Shown: positions 8,182-16,671 of the stretch, one piece after another
How the letters are laid out: every line of letters starts with the position of its first letter
Numbering within the stretch: the first letter of the stretch is position 1
Source of the DNA: CBDEUK01 sp965250225
GTDB taxonomy: Bacteria; Pseudomonadota; Gammaproteobacteria; Eutrophobiales; Eutrophobiaceae
Assembly: GCA_965250225.1 (NCBI GenBank)
Contig: CBDFNQ010000034.1
Location: forward strand, 1 to 64,000
Length of the DNA stretch: 64,000 nucleotides
Reading direction: 5' to 3'
Notes under the pieces: generated by a model
Seen by the model: only the letters and a program-made list of their open reading frames with translations
Databases searched by the model: none
Told to the model about the DNA's origin: nothing
Made by a program: the position numbers and the translations under genes

Positions 8182-9300
8182 TTAGTTCTCTTCTATTATT
8201 TTTAATTCGTCAATATATTGCAGAAACTCTTTTTTAAAGCCCTTACCAGATAGAATCTGGAACATGTCTAAACCCGATTCCCAGTTTGCTTCTATAATGA
8301 CGGGCCCAGTTTCTGTAATAGCGACATCCCAGCCCAGTGCAAGCAATTCAGGAAATTTCGTTGCAGCATTTTTTACTGTTTGGATACATTCGTTCCATAA
8401 GTGAATATTAAATCCGGTGAATTTAGTTTTTGTCACAGGATGGTATTCTATCTGGTGTAAAAGAGGGTTATTTTTTTCAGTCCCCATGGCACTAATTAAA
8501 GATCCTTTTTCCAGGTCAATCAAAGACAGAAGCGTGCCACTTGTCCCTTTTTGCCAGTTATCCTGGATTTGTTTTTCACCAGGAATTTTGAGTACAGCCC
8601 AGGCTATATTAACTTCATTATTTTTAGTAATAAATGTAATGATCCGGATAGTGCCCAATCCAGGTCCTGGCATTATTGGAATCATAGCTGGATGTGCCTT
8701 CAAGAAAGGCTGAATGATATATCCATTTTCTGAGAAAGGAAGTGAATGAAAGTAATCAAAAAGATCGATTATGGGGCCATATTGTCCTGATGACGTTGTA
8801 AAATTTCCATCTTCAATGACAATTCTATCTATACCATATCCCTGGCCACCATCAACAGGTTTTGAAATAATTTCTCTATTGCCACAGGCCAACAATTTTT
8901 CTTCAAGGCCAGCCTTGTTTCTTGCCACATCCACATTTTCTGTCGGATTATAATTTTCGTTAAAAGTAACTAGTAACAGGATTGGACAGGTAGGTATATT
9001 ATGTTTCATACATTGGTCATGAAAAATTATCTTATCTTCTTCAAGATAACGATATTCAACAGGACTGATCGATTCCTGTAACCGATATCTGTCTTCATTT
9101 GTTAAATATTGTTCATAGGATTTTATAGGCTTATTAATAAATCCATATAAGTCAAACCAGGTAGGCCCCAGTTTCGCATAGAAGCGAAAATACAATAGTT
9201 TGAATAATGTATATATAAAATATTTTGAATGAAATTGAGAAATGTTTCTGGTGAACAGATAGTATGTTTTTATTGATTGAAATATTCTATGAATAATCAT
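8182..9300 (-). CDS. Sugar-transfer-associated ATP-grasp protein
   Basis: A 372-residue protein resembling the ATP-grasp family found beside polysaccharide glycosyltransferases. After a helical N-terminus (YFIYTLFKLLYFRFYAKLG) come the ATP-grasp elements: a lysine-bearing strand EIISKPVDGGQGYGI, IIQPFLKAHPAMIPI, and the catalytic end GWDVAITETGPVIIEANWESG, where Glu and Asn fit the magnesium ligands. It would ligate an unknown carboxylate to an amine or similar. It is the last gene of a leftward set with the asparagine-synthase-like and GNAT genes. A/T-rich codon use marks it off from cysE and suf. Confidence 0.8.
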   Translation of the reverse strand: MIIHRIFQSIKTYYLFTRNISQFHSKYFIYTLFKLLYFRFYAKLGPTWFDLYGFINKPIKSYEQYLTNEDRYRLQESISPVEYRYLEEDKIIFHDQCMKHNIPTCPILLLVTFNENYNPTENVDVARNKAGLEEKLLACGNREIISKPVDGGQGYGIDRIVIEDGNFTTSSGQYGPIIDLFDYFHSLPFSENGYIIQPFLKAHPAMIPIMPGPGLGTIRIITFITKNNEVNIAWAVLKIPGEKQIQDNWQKGTSGTLLSLIDLEKGSLISAMGTEKNNPLLHQIEYHPVTKTKFTGFNIHLWNECIQTVKNAATKFPELLALGWDVAITETGPVIIEANWESGLDMFQILSGKGFKKEFLQYIDELKIIEEN

Positions 9301-9323
9301 TATGGTTGCTCTGATAAATTGAG

Positions 9324-11153
9324 TTATAAAACCATATCATTTTGATGTTTGGTATATTCGTCAAGACAAATTTTAAGAGAGATAATACTCCATAAACCTT
9401 CAGGATCTCTCGTTTTCTGAATGGTGGACAAAAACTTTTCAGGCAATAGTTTTTTGACCCTTTCGCAATTGAGGGATTCTTCACACACTTCATCAAGTTC
9501 TTCTTGTAACCATTGCTTCCATGGTACCGGGAACCCCAGTTTTTTCCATCGGGAAACGTCAGCTGGAAAATATTTATCACATAAATTTCTTATAACTGGT
9601 TTGCTATCGAATGTATAACGATATTTACGTGGCAATTTAATAGCAACATCTACAACGGTGTGGTGCAGAAATGGCGCCATGATGTTTACACCATAGGGCT
9701 GTGATAGTGTGTCGTAACGTAACAATGAAGGTTGCAAAAACGTATATGTTTGGTAAACGGCAAGTGCATCATCGATCTCTGGCATTGTGGTAAAAGGGCT
9801 CAATTTATCGACTAAATATCGATTTATATCTCTTACATAGTGATGTATTGACCTTCTGGTTTCAGGTTTGTACTCAATGCTATCCAAATACATCGCATAG
9901 TTAATGACTGTAGAAGAAAGAAGTCTGGATAAACGAAAAAAGAGATTATTATTAAATTTACTTAGTAAACTTGATAACGATGATTGTATTATTTTCGGGA
10001 TATATTTTTCTATAACATTTCTCTTTTTAGTGTAATTACTAATTGTTTGTGAATCAGATAAACCAAATAACATTTCAGGGGCATCGCCCTGTAATATAGT
10101 GTCAACATACTTTGCTGCATATTGAATGATCTGAATCAGTACAAGATTATTTTGATGTCTTGTCAGTGTGCCGGTTCTATTTGTGACTTTTTGAAAGTCA
10201 GATTTAAGGCGCTGTTTATCTATAGGAACAATATGACATTTTATATCTAGATAATTTGCAATCTTTAATGCTCGCCTTGCTTCTTCATCGTCATTGCCTA
10301 ATTTACCAATAAAACCGATACACGATTTACATTCGTTTTTCGCGATGGCGGCTAGTATGGATGAATCAACTCCACCACTTAAAAATACTCCAATATATTT
10401 ATTTTTGAGGCCATAAGCACAAAAAAAATCTTTCAATGCGGCATCTACTTTTTGTGTATGTTGTTCAATGGTGCTGGATAGTGGTTCGGGGTTGAAGTGA
10501 AAATCCCAGTATTTTCTGCGTTCAAGATTTAAATTTCGATCAATGTGTATATAAGAGGCAGGAGGTACTAGTTTAAAGTTTTCAAGTAGCTGTAATTCCG
10601 CAGCGTTCCAACGGAATATTATGGATTCTTTTAGTGCAATATCATTTACTGAAAATTCATCGACTAAAGGTAAAATAAATTTACTTTCTGATGATATATA
10701 TAGCGAATCAGAGTTTTCCTTATAGATGATAGATTTTGTACCAAATTTATCGCGGTACAGGTAAGAATTAGTATTAGATTTATCGTGTATAAATAAATTA
10801 AAATTTCCTTCCAGAAAATTTATTATTTTATCTTTGTGTTCCGCCCAGTTTTTTATAATAAATTCTGAGACGTTTTGCTTGTTGGTTGGTGAATGTTCAA
10901 TGACTCCACCGTTTGATTTATTAATGAGAATGTTTCCATCGCATATAATTATTAAATCATCATTTTCAAAAAACAAACCATTTATACCTGTATACCCAAT
11001 AAAAATATTAGAGTTATGGGTTACAGTTAATTCGCCTGGTGATCTCTCGATTAAATAAGAACTGACTTTGGTAAAATATTTAGTAATACTTTTATCTACA
11101 GGGTTATTTTTCTTGAATAATTTGATTAAAAAAGAAGACATAAAAATACTCAA
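9324..11153 (-). CDS. Asparagine-synthase-like amidoligase lacking the glutaminase cysteine
   Basis: A 609-residue two-domain protein of the AsnB fold. The N-terminal half keeps the Ntn-like fold landmarks (FLEGNFNLFIHD, LYRDKFGTKSIIY) but does not begin with Cys2, so it should not hydrolyse glutamine. The synthase half has an intact PP-loop, GVFLSGGVDSSILAAI. The usual GDG.DELFGGY segment reads GDAPEMLFGLSD here. Such enzymes adenylate a carboxylate and use another amine, as in beta-lactam and lasso-peptide cyclases, or act in exopolysaccharide clusters. It overlaps the GNAT gene by four bases and precedes the ATP-grasp gene by 23 bases. Product unknown. Confidence 0.8.
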   Translation of the reverse strand: MSIFMSSFLIKLFKKNNPVDKSITKYFTKVSSYLIERSPGELTVTHNSNIFIGYTGINGLFFENDDLIIICDGNILINKSNGGVIEHSPTNKQNVSEFIIKNWAEHKDKIINFLEGNFNLFIHDKSNTNSYLYRDKFGTKSIIYKENSDSLYISSESKFILPLVDEFSVNDIALKESIIFRWNAAELQLLENFKLVPPASYIHIDRNLNLERRKYWDFHFNPEPLSSTIEQHTQKVDAALKDFFCAYGLKNKYIGVFLSGGVDSSILAAIAKNECKSCIGFIGKLGNDDEEARRALKIANYLDIKCHIVPIDKQRLKSDFQKVTNRTGTLTRHQNNLVLIQIIQYAAKYVDTILQGDAPEMLFGLSDSQTISNYTKKRNVIEKYIPKIIQSSLSSLLSKFNNNLFFRLSRLLSSTVINYAMYLDSIEYKPETRRSIHHYVRDINRYLVDKLSPFTTMPEIDDALAVYQTYTFLQPSLLRYDTLSQPYGVNIMAPFLHHTVVDVAIKLPRKYRYTFDSKPVIRNLCDKYFPADVSRWKKLGFPVPWKQWLQEELDEVCEESLNCERVKKLLPEKFLSTIQKTRDPEGLWSIISLKICLDEYTKHQNDMVL

Positions 11154-11818
11154 TTGATTTTGCTTAGTCGCAGATCATAAGTAGAACGATTAATCAAAAT
11201 AGTTTTGTCTAGGGCATCTGGAAATAACTGGATAATATAGCCAATACGTTTCTCTCCAAAATTTCCAGAATTTATTGTAGAAGAAAGATTAGTCCATTCT
11301 ATTGTAGAAAATGCATAGTGAAACCCCAGCGACCGCATATGTGTATATGCAAATTTTTTTATTATAGAAGCAAGATGCTTTCCTCTATGTTCTTCATGAA
11401 CATGTAGCCTATGAAGGATGCATGTGTGTTCAGGAAAATGGAACAAACTACCAAATTGCTGGATTGGTTTTGTTGCTATCCAGCAAGAACCAGCCAGTGT
11501 TTTATTAACAAATATAGCAAAGCAAATATCATCTCTTTCAACAGATGTTTTTACTGCTCCTAGGAAAAACCAGACTTCTCCTCTACGGGATAATTTTATT
11601 GCATCTTCACTGGATATTATTTTTATATCAATTTGAAGATCAGTAACGTCTGCAATTTTTTTAGAATCAAGCAGAGACAAATCAAAAATATAGCAATACC
11701 CAATTTGAATAATATGTAATTTATTAAGGATGTGAGTAATGCATAATTTTATAGTGGCTAGAATTCCATAGTTATTATTATATTGTTTTAAAAAAGAAAA
11801 TTTTTTACTTAAAAACAC
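11150..11818 (-). CDS. GNAT-family acyltransferase
   Basis: A 222-residue protein with a recognisable GNAT acetyl-CoA fold in its C-terminal half: a strand TCILHRLHVHEEHRG followed by the pyrophosphate loop HRGKHLASIIKKFAY and a helix, then WTNLSSTINSGNFGEKRIGY. It probably N- or O-acylates a small molecule or sugar. It heads the leftward set GNAT / asparagine-synthase-like / ATP-grasp, with a four-base overlap to the next gene, so co-translation is likely. Promoter should lie in the 330-base gap shared with iscR. Its substrate cannot be inferred. Confidence 0.75.
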   Translation of the reverse strand: MFLSKKFSFLKQYNNNYGILATIKLCITHILNKLHIIQIGYCYIFDLSLLDSKKIADVTDLQIDIKIISSEDAIKLSRRGEVWFFLGAVKTSVERDDICFAIFVNKTLAGSCWIATKPIQQFGSLFHFPEHTCILHRLHVHEEHRGKHLASIIKKFAYTHMRSLGFHYAFSTIEWTNLSSTINSGNFGEKRIGYIIQLFPDALDKTILINRSTYDLRLSKIN

Positions 11819-12052
11819 GTGGTTTTAAATCCTATATGGGCCAAAATTGCTATTTATACATCTGCCTGTATAGGTGTACGTTATACGATGACTAGAGAGA
11901 TAATGCTATCAAGAGTTTTAACAGTTCAACTGTAATATTATCATCTAGTCATAAGCAAGATAGCTTCATAAACTTTCGAAATTAATCCTTTCTGAAATAT
12001 ATTGCTATTCACTAATTACAGCCAAATTTCACGAACCTTTCAGCAAAATTTA

Positions 12053-12077
12053 AATCCTGACTAAACTAATCAGTTAT
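12053..12077 (+). promoter_or_regulatory. IscR type 1 operator, upstream copy
   Basis: A 25-base site centred on GACTAAACTAATCAG that matches about 20 of 25 positions of the E. coli type 1 IscR consensus (ATASYYGACTRWWWYAGTCRRSTAT, known from E. coli). It directly abuts a second site. IscR carrying a 2Fe-2S cluster should bind here and repress iscR-suf. Confidence 0.7.
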
Positions 12078-12102
12078 ATTCTTGACTAAAACACTAGGTT
12101 AT
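12078..12102 (+). promoter_or_regulatory. IscR type 1 operator, downstream copy, overlapping a -35 hexamer
   Basis: A second 25-base site, around TTGACTAAAACACTAGG, that fits about 21 of 25 consensus positions and follows the first site without a gap. It contains TTGACT at 12082-12087, a plausible -35; the matching -10 is weak. Overlap of operator and -35 is how E. coli IscR represses its own promoter. Confidence 0.75.
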
Positions 12103-12147
12103 GTGATCCTTGCCGCCCGTTTTTAGGCTTATATTGAGGTTTTTGCC

Positions 12148-12609
12148 ATGAAATTAACCACCAAGGGACGTTACGCCGTGACCGCAGTCCTGGATCTGGC
12201 TCTGCATACGGGTGAAAAACCAACAAATCTGTCCGAGATTGCTCAACGACAGGATATTTCTCTGACCTATCTCGAACAGCTTTTCAGCAAACTGCGCCGT
12301 AATGGTCTGGTGCAAAGTTCCCGTGGCCCCGGTGGCGGTTACAAACTGGCAATGGATGCCAATGAGATCACGGTCGCCAAGATTATTTATTGTGTCGACG
12401 AAACCATCGATATGACCCGTTGTGGCGGACAACAAAATTGTCAGGGCGATGTTCGTTGCCTGACCCATGATTTGTGGATGGGTCTTAACCAACATGTGGC
12501 TAATTATTTAAATAACATCACTCTGGCCGAATTAGTCGAACAAAATAACGTGAAGATAGTGGCGGATCGGCAAGACGCTATTTTAAAAGAAATTCAATTT
12601 GTAAATTAA
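12148..12609 (+). CDS. iscR: Rrf2-family iron-sulfur cluster regulator IscR
   Basis: A 153-residue winged-helix transcription factor. The DNA-binding half begins MKLTTKGRYAVTA and includes ISLTYLEQLFSKLR and SSRGPGGGYKLA. The cluster-binding loop has Cys92, Cys98 and Cys104 with His107, the same positions as E. coli IscR, so it should bind a 2Fe-2S cluster. It leads the suf operon, with sufA 20 bases downstream. Two type 1 operators in front of it indicate autoregulation: holo-IscR represses when iron-sulfur supply is adequate. Confidence 0.97.
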   Translation: MKLTTKGRYAVTAVLDLALHTGEKPTNLSEIAQRQDISLTYLEQLFSKLRRNGLVQSSRGPGGGYKLAMDANEITVAKIIYCVDETIDMTRCGGQQNCQGDVRCLTHDLWMGLNQHVANYLNNITLAELVEQNNVKIVADRQDAILKEIQFVN

Positions 12610-12628
12610 ACGAAGGCTCATTTAAAAA

Positions 12629-12988
12629 ATGAATGAACAAAACATTACTTTAACCGACCGCGCCGTAGAGCATGTAAAAAATTTTCTGCTAAAACAGGAA
12701 AATGGTCTTGGCCTGCGTGTTGCCGTCAAACCTACCGGTTGTTCAGGTCATCAATATATTATAGAAACGGCAGAAAACGTTAACGAACACGATCTGAGTT
12801 TTGAAAGCAATGGTGTGAAGGTCATCGTTGATGAACAAAGCATGAAATACCTTGCCGGTACTGAGCTGGATTTTGTTCATGAAGGATTGAATTCAGGCTT
12901 TCGATTCAATAACCCGAATGTTACAGATACATGCGGTTGCGGTGAAAGCTTTACGATTGATGACAAACACGTAAGCGAAACACATTAG
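12629..12988 (+). CDS. sufA: A-type iron-sulfur carrier SufA/IscA
   Basis: A 119-residue HesB/IscA-like scaffold or carrier that receives clusters and passes them to apo-proteins. The three conserved cysteines are Cys38 (PTGCSG) and Cys102/Cys104 (TCGCGESF). It is second in the operon, ahead of sufB. I use sufA from its operon position; by sequence alone it could be called IscA or ErpA-like. Confidence 0.93.
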   Translation: MNEQNITLTDRAVEHVKNFLLKQENGLGLRVAVKPTGCSGHQYIIETAENVNEHDLSFESNGVKVIVDEQSMKYLAGTELDFVHEGLNSGFRFNNPNVTDTCGCGESFTIDDKHVSETH

Positions 12989-12997
12989 GAAATCACC

Positions 12998-14446
12998 ATG
13001 GCGACGGAATCACAAGATGTTGAAGAGTTAGCCCAGAAGGAATACGAACATGGCTTTGTAACCGATATCGAAAGCGATACGGTTGCTCCCGGTTTGAATG
13101 AGGATGTCATTCGCCTCATTTCTGATAAAAAGAATGAGCCGGAATGGTTGCTTGAGTGGCGATTAAAAGCTTTTGAGCGATGGCAGCAGATGGAAGAGCC
13201 GAAATGGGCACATGTTCATTATGAGCCAATTGATTACCAGGCCATCTCTTATTACTCTGCGCCAAAATCAAATGCAGATGGACCACAAAGTCTGGACGAA
13301 GTCGATCCAAAATTACTAGAGACCTATGAAAAGTTAGGAATTCCTTTGCATGAACAAATGATGTTGGCCGGTGTTGCTGTTGATGCTGTGTTTGACAGTG
13401 TGTCTGTTGCCACAACATTTAAGGAAAAATTATCAGAAGCCGGCGTTATCTTTTGTTCTTTTTCTGAGGCAGTTCAGGATCATCCTGAATTGGTAAAACA
13501 GTATCTCGGTTCTGTCGTGCCCGCTGCTGATAATTATTTCGCCGCATTAAACTCCGCCGTGTTTACCGATGGTTCCTTTTGTTTCATTCCTAAAAACACG
13601 CGTTGTCCTATGGAGCTTTCAACTTATTTTCGGATCAATGCCTCCAATACTGGCCAGTTTGAGCGGACACTAATCGTTGCCGAAGAAGGCAGTCATGTCA
13701 GTTATCTGGAAGGTTGCACAGCACCGATGCGCGATGAAAATCAATTACACGCCGCAGTGGTTGAACTGGTTGCACTGGACAATGCCGAGATTAAATATTC
13801 CACCGTGCAAAACTGGTATCCCGGTGATGAAAATGGTGTTGGTGGTATTTATAATTTCGTTACTAAACGCGGCGACTGCCGCGGTCATAATTCAAAGATC
13901 TCCTGGACACAGGTTGAAACCGGATCGGCCATCACCTGGAAATACCCAAGCTGCCTTTTACGCGGTGATAATTCAGTCGGTGAATTTTATTCCGTTGCAG
14001 TTACCAATAATTGCCAGGAAGCGGACACGGGAACCAAGATGATTCATATTGGTAAAAATACCCGTAGCACGATCATTTCTAAAGGCATCTCTGCGGGTCG
14101 CGCACAAAATGCCTATCGTGGTTTGGTTAAGGTGAGCAAGAATGCCGATAACGCCCGCAACTATACCCAATGTGATTCTTTGTTAATGGGTGATCAATGT
14201 GGCGCCCATACCTTTCCTTATGTCGAGGCACTAAATTCATCAGCACAGATCGAGCATGAAGCAACGACTTCGAAAATTGGTGATGATCAATTGTTTTATT
14301 GTTTACAAAGAGGCATTTCAGAAGAAGATGCGGTGAACATGATTGTCAATGGATTCTGTAAAGAGGTTTTTAAAGAGTTGCCTATGGAGTTTGCTGTCGA
14401 GGCACAAAAATTATTAGGTGTGACCCTGGAAGGGGCGGTGGGATAA
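12998..14446 (+). CDS. sufB: Fe-S cluster scaffold complex subunit SufB
   Basis: A 482-residue core subunit of the SufBC2D scaffold, on which clusters are built. It carries the typical SufB sequences PKNTRCPMELSTYFRIN, VSYLEGCTAP, KRGDCRG, TQVETGSAITWKYPS and, near the end, the Cys-containing LMGDQCGAHT and the region QIEHEATTSKIGDDQ. Length matches the family (about 480-495). It follows sufA by nine bases. It is separated from sufC by 138 bases that contain a repeat, unusual in a suf operon. Confidence 0.97.
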   Translation: MATESQDVEELAQKEYEHGFVTDIESDTVAPGLNEDVIRLISDKKNEPEWLLEWRLKAFERWQQMEEPKWAHVHYEPIDYQAISYYSAPKSNADGPQSLDEVDPKLLETYEKLGIPLHEQMMLAGVAVDAVFDSVSVATTFKEKLSEAGVIFCSFSEAVQDHPELVKQYLGSVVPAADNYFAALNSAVFTDGSFCFIPKNTRCPMELSTYFRINASNTGQFERTLIVAEEGSHVSYLEGCTAPMRDENQLHAAVVELVALDNAEIKYSTVQNWYPGDENGVGGIYNFVTKRGDCRGHNSKISWTQVETGSAITWKYPSCLLRGDNSVGEFYSVAVTNNCQEADTGTKMIHIGKNTRSTIISKGISAGRAQNAYRGLVKVSKNADNARNYTQCDSLLMGDQCGAHTFPYVEALNSSAQIEHEATTSKIGDDQLFYCLQRGISEEDAVNMIVNGFCKEVFKELPMEFAVEAQKLLGVTLEGAVG

Positions 14447-14454
14447 GCAGAACT

Positions 14455-14560
14455 AAGTAAAAAGAAAGTAGCGGCAAGCTGCTAGTCTTTTCGCTTCGGC
14501 TTTAGCCTCCTGCGTCGCTCTACTACCTACATCCTTGTAGGCGTTCGCGGGAGAGACAAC
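14455..14560. repeat. Repeat-like insertion between sufB and sufC
   Basis: The gap contains small palindromes (TAGCGGCAAGCTGCTA near 14468, CTACATCCTTGTAG near 14525) and a stretch rich in CG and CTTCGGCTTT that does not resemble the surrounding coding DNA. I take it to be a dispersed intergenic repeat inside the operon. It does not end in a U-run, so it is not an evident terminator. Confidence 0.45.
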
Positions 14561-14584
14561 AAAATTAAACACGAGATACGGAAA

Positions 14585-15337
14585 ATGTTAGAGATAAAAA
14601 ATTTACACGCAAAAATAGACAACAAAGAGATCCTCAAAGGTCTTAACCTTGATGTAAAGGCAGGCGAAGTCCACGCCATTATGGGCCCGAATGGCTCCGG
14701 CAAAAGTACCCTGGCCAATGTATTGGCTGGTCGTGATGGTTATGAGGTCACGCAAGGTTCGGTCACATATGAAAATAATAATCTTCTTGATTTGGCTCCG
14801 GAAGAAAGAGCCCACGAAGGTATTTTTCTTGCCTTCCAATATCCGGTTGAAATCCCGGGCGTGAATAATGTCTATTTATTAAAGGCTGCTGTGAATGCCA
14901 TTCGCAAACATCGAGGTGAACAGGAGTTGGATGCCATGGAGTTTCTTTCTCTGGTCAAAGAAAAGATGAACGTCGTGAAAATGAAAGAAGATTTGTTAAA
15001 CCGTTCCGTCAACGAAGGTTTTTCAGGTGGTGAGAAAAAACGCAATGAAATTTTTCAAATGGCAGTGCTTGAACCAAAATTAGCCATTCTCGATGAAACC
15101 GACTCTGGTCTGGATATTGATGCCTTGAAGATTGTTTCCGAAGGCGTTAACAGTTTACGCAATGATGAACGTGCGATTATTCTTGTTACTCACTATCAAC
15201 GACTGCTTGATCATATTAAACCTGATTTTGTTCATGTTTTAAGTGACGGCCAGATCATTAAATCCGGTGGCCCAGAGTTAGCATTGGAACTGGAAGAAAA
15301 AGGTTATGACTGGGTAAAAAATGAGGCCGCTGCATGA
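14585..15337 (+). CDS. sufC: Fe-S assembly ATPase SufC
   Basis: A 250-residue ABC-type ATPase that drives conformational change of the SufBCD scaffold. It shows Walker A GPNGSGKST, Q-loop (AFQYPVEIPG), signature FSGGEKKRNE, Walker B LAILDETDSGLD and the H-loop VTHYQR. The RNE after the signature is typical of SufC. It overlaps sufD by four bases (ATGA). Confidence 0.97.
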   Translation: MLEIKNLHAKIDNKEILKGLNLDVKAGEVHAIMGPNGSGKSTLANVLAGRDGYEVTQGSVTYENNNLLDLAPEERAHEGIFLAFQYPVEIPGVNNVYLLKAAVNAIRKHRGEQELDAMEFLSLVKEKMNVVKMKEDLLNRSVNEGFSGGEKKRNEIFQMAVLEPKLAILDETDSGLDIDALKIVSEGVNSLRNDERAIILVTHYQRLLDHIKPDFVHVLSDGQIIKSGGPELALELEEKGYDWVKNEAAA

Positions 15338-16671
15338 GTGCTGTTGAAAATTTCACTGAAGAAGCCAAACGTTTTTACGACGTCATGGACAAAGATGCCT
15401 TCAGCAATCAAAGACAAGATGCGTTAACGCGGTTTCAGAAAACCGGTTTCCCAACGCGCAAAGAAGAACATTGGAAATATACCGATGTCCGTCGGATCGC
15501 GAATAAATCGTTTTCATTTTCTGAATCAGAAACCAGTTTAACAAGCGCTCATGTCAATGCTGTTCGTTTCGATGAATTAGAGTGTCATGAGCTTGTTTTT
15601 CATAATGGCGTTTACCAATCTAATCTTTCGAATATCGATAATTTACAAGAGGGTGTATTAATTACCGACCTTGCTACTGCGTTGATAGAGCATAAAGAAT
15701 TAGTCAGCCAACATATCAATCAATCAGATGATGAGCGAACAACAGCATTCACTGCGTTGAATACATCTTTTTTGCAACAAGGTTGTCTTATTGTTATCCC
15801 GGACAATACGATTATCAAAAAACCGATCAATCTCTTATATCTCTCTGGTTTGAATGAAGGCATGCCAAACTCGCAACCGAGGAATATTATTGTCCTGGGT
15901 AAAAATTCCGAGGCGACCATTATCGAAAGCTTTGTTGGTCTGGATGAGACTGTTTATTTTACCAATAGCGTCACTGAGATTTCTCTGGCAGAGAACAGCC
16001 ACTGTAACCATTACAAACTACAGCAGGAAAGCAGGAAAGCCTTTCATATTGGCAGTCTGAAAATAACACAAAACAAATATAGCCGTTTGCAGTCGCATTC
16101 AATTTCACTTGGCGCTGCACTGGCACGGAATGATATTCATTGTCAGTTGAAAGAAAGTGGCAGCAGTATATTAATGAATGGTCTCTATATGGCCAGTGGC
16201 AAACAACACATCGATAATCACACCCTGGTTGATCATATGGTTCCTCACACAAGCAGCGATCAGGTTTACCGTGGTGTATTAAATGATCAAGGTCGCGGTG
16301 TTTTCAATGGCAAGGTGGTTGTACATAAAGATGCACAAAAGACAGACGCCAATCAGTCTAATGCAAATTTGTTATTGTCCGGTACAGCGGAAGTCGATAC
16401 CAAACCGGAACTTGAAATTTATGCCGACGATGTCAAGTGTAGCCACGGAGCGACTGTGGGTCAGCTTGATCAAAATATGATGTTTTATTTACGTTCTCGT
16501 GGCATTGAAGAAGAAACTGCAAAAAGTCTTTTGACCTTTGCCTTTGCCGATGAAGTCATTAGCAAGATTGCTTTCATACCTATTCGTGAGCGATTAGAAC
16601 AACTGGTTGTTGGTAAATTACCGGATGCTGAATTAATCCAGGAATTTATCCATGAGAGCTCACATGAATAA
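15334..16671 (+). CDS. sufD: Fe-S cluster scaffold complex subunit SufD
   Basis: A 445-residue partner of SufB in the SufBC2D complex. The N-terminus carries the KTGFPTRKEEHWKYTD motif. The C-terminal beta-helix is recognisable by HTLVDHMVPHTSSDQVYRG, NGKVVVHKDAQKTDANQ, KPELEIYADDVKCSHGAT and YLRSRGIEEETA. The 3' end overlaps the sufS start region, so the two are probably co-translated. Confidence 0.96.
   Translation: MSAVENFTEEAKRFYDVMDKDAFSNQRQDALTRFQKTGFPTRKEEHWKYTDVRRIANKSFSFSESETSLTSAHVNAVRFDELECHELVFHNGVYQSNLSNIDNLQEGVLITDLATALIEHKELVSQHINQSDDERTTAFTALNTSFLQQGCLIVIPDNTIIKKPINLLYLSGLNEGMPNSQPRNIIVLGKNSEATIIESFVGLDETVYFTNSVTEISLAENSHCNHYKLQQESRKAFHIGSLKITQNKYSRLQSHSISLGAALARNDIHCQLKESGSSILMNGLYMASGKQHIDNHTLVDHMVPHTSSDQVYRGVLNDQGRGVFNGKVVVHKDAQKTDANQSNANLLLSGTAEVDTKPELEIYADDVKCSHGATVGQLDQNMMFYLRSRGIEEETAKSLLTFAFADEVISKIAFIPIRERLEQLVVGKLPDAELIQEFIHESSHE

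Larger units (their letters stand above)
11819..12147. promoter_or_regulatory. Divergent intergenic region between the biosynthetic island and iscR
   Basis: About 330 bases without a gene. It is A/T-rich on the island side and holds two IscR-type operators close to iscR (listed separately). The leftward promoter for the GNAT gene must lie here, but I do not see a convincing -10/-35 pair for it. Confidence 0.5.
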
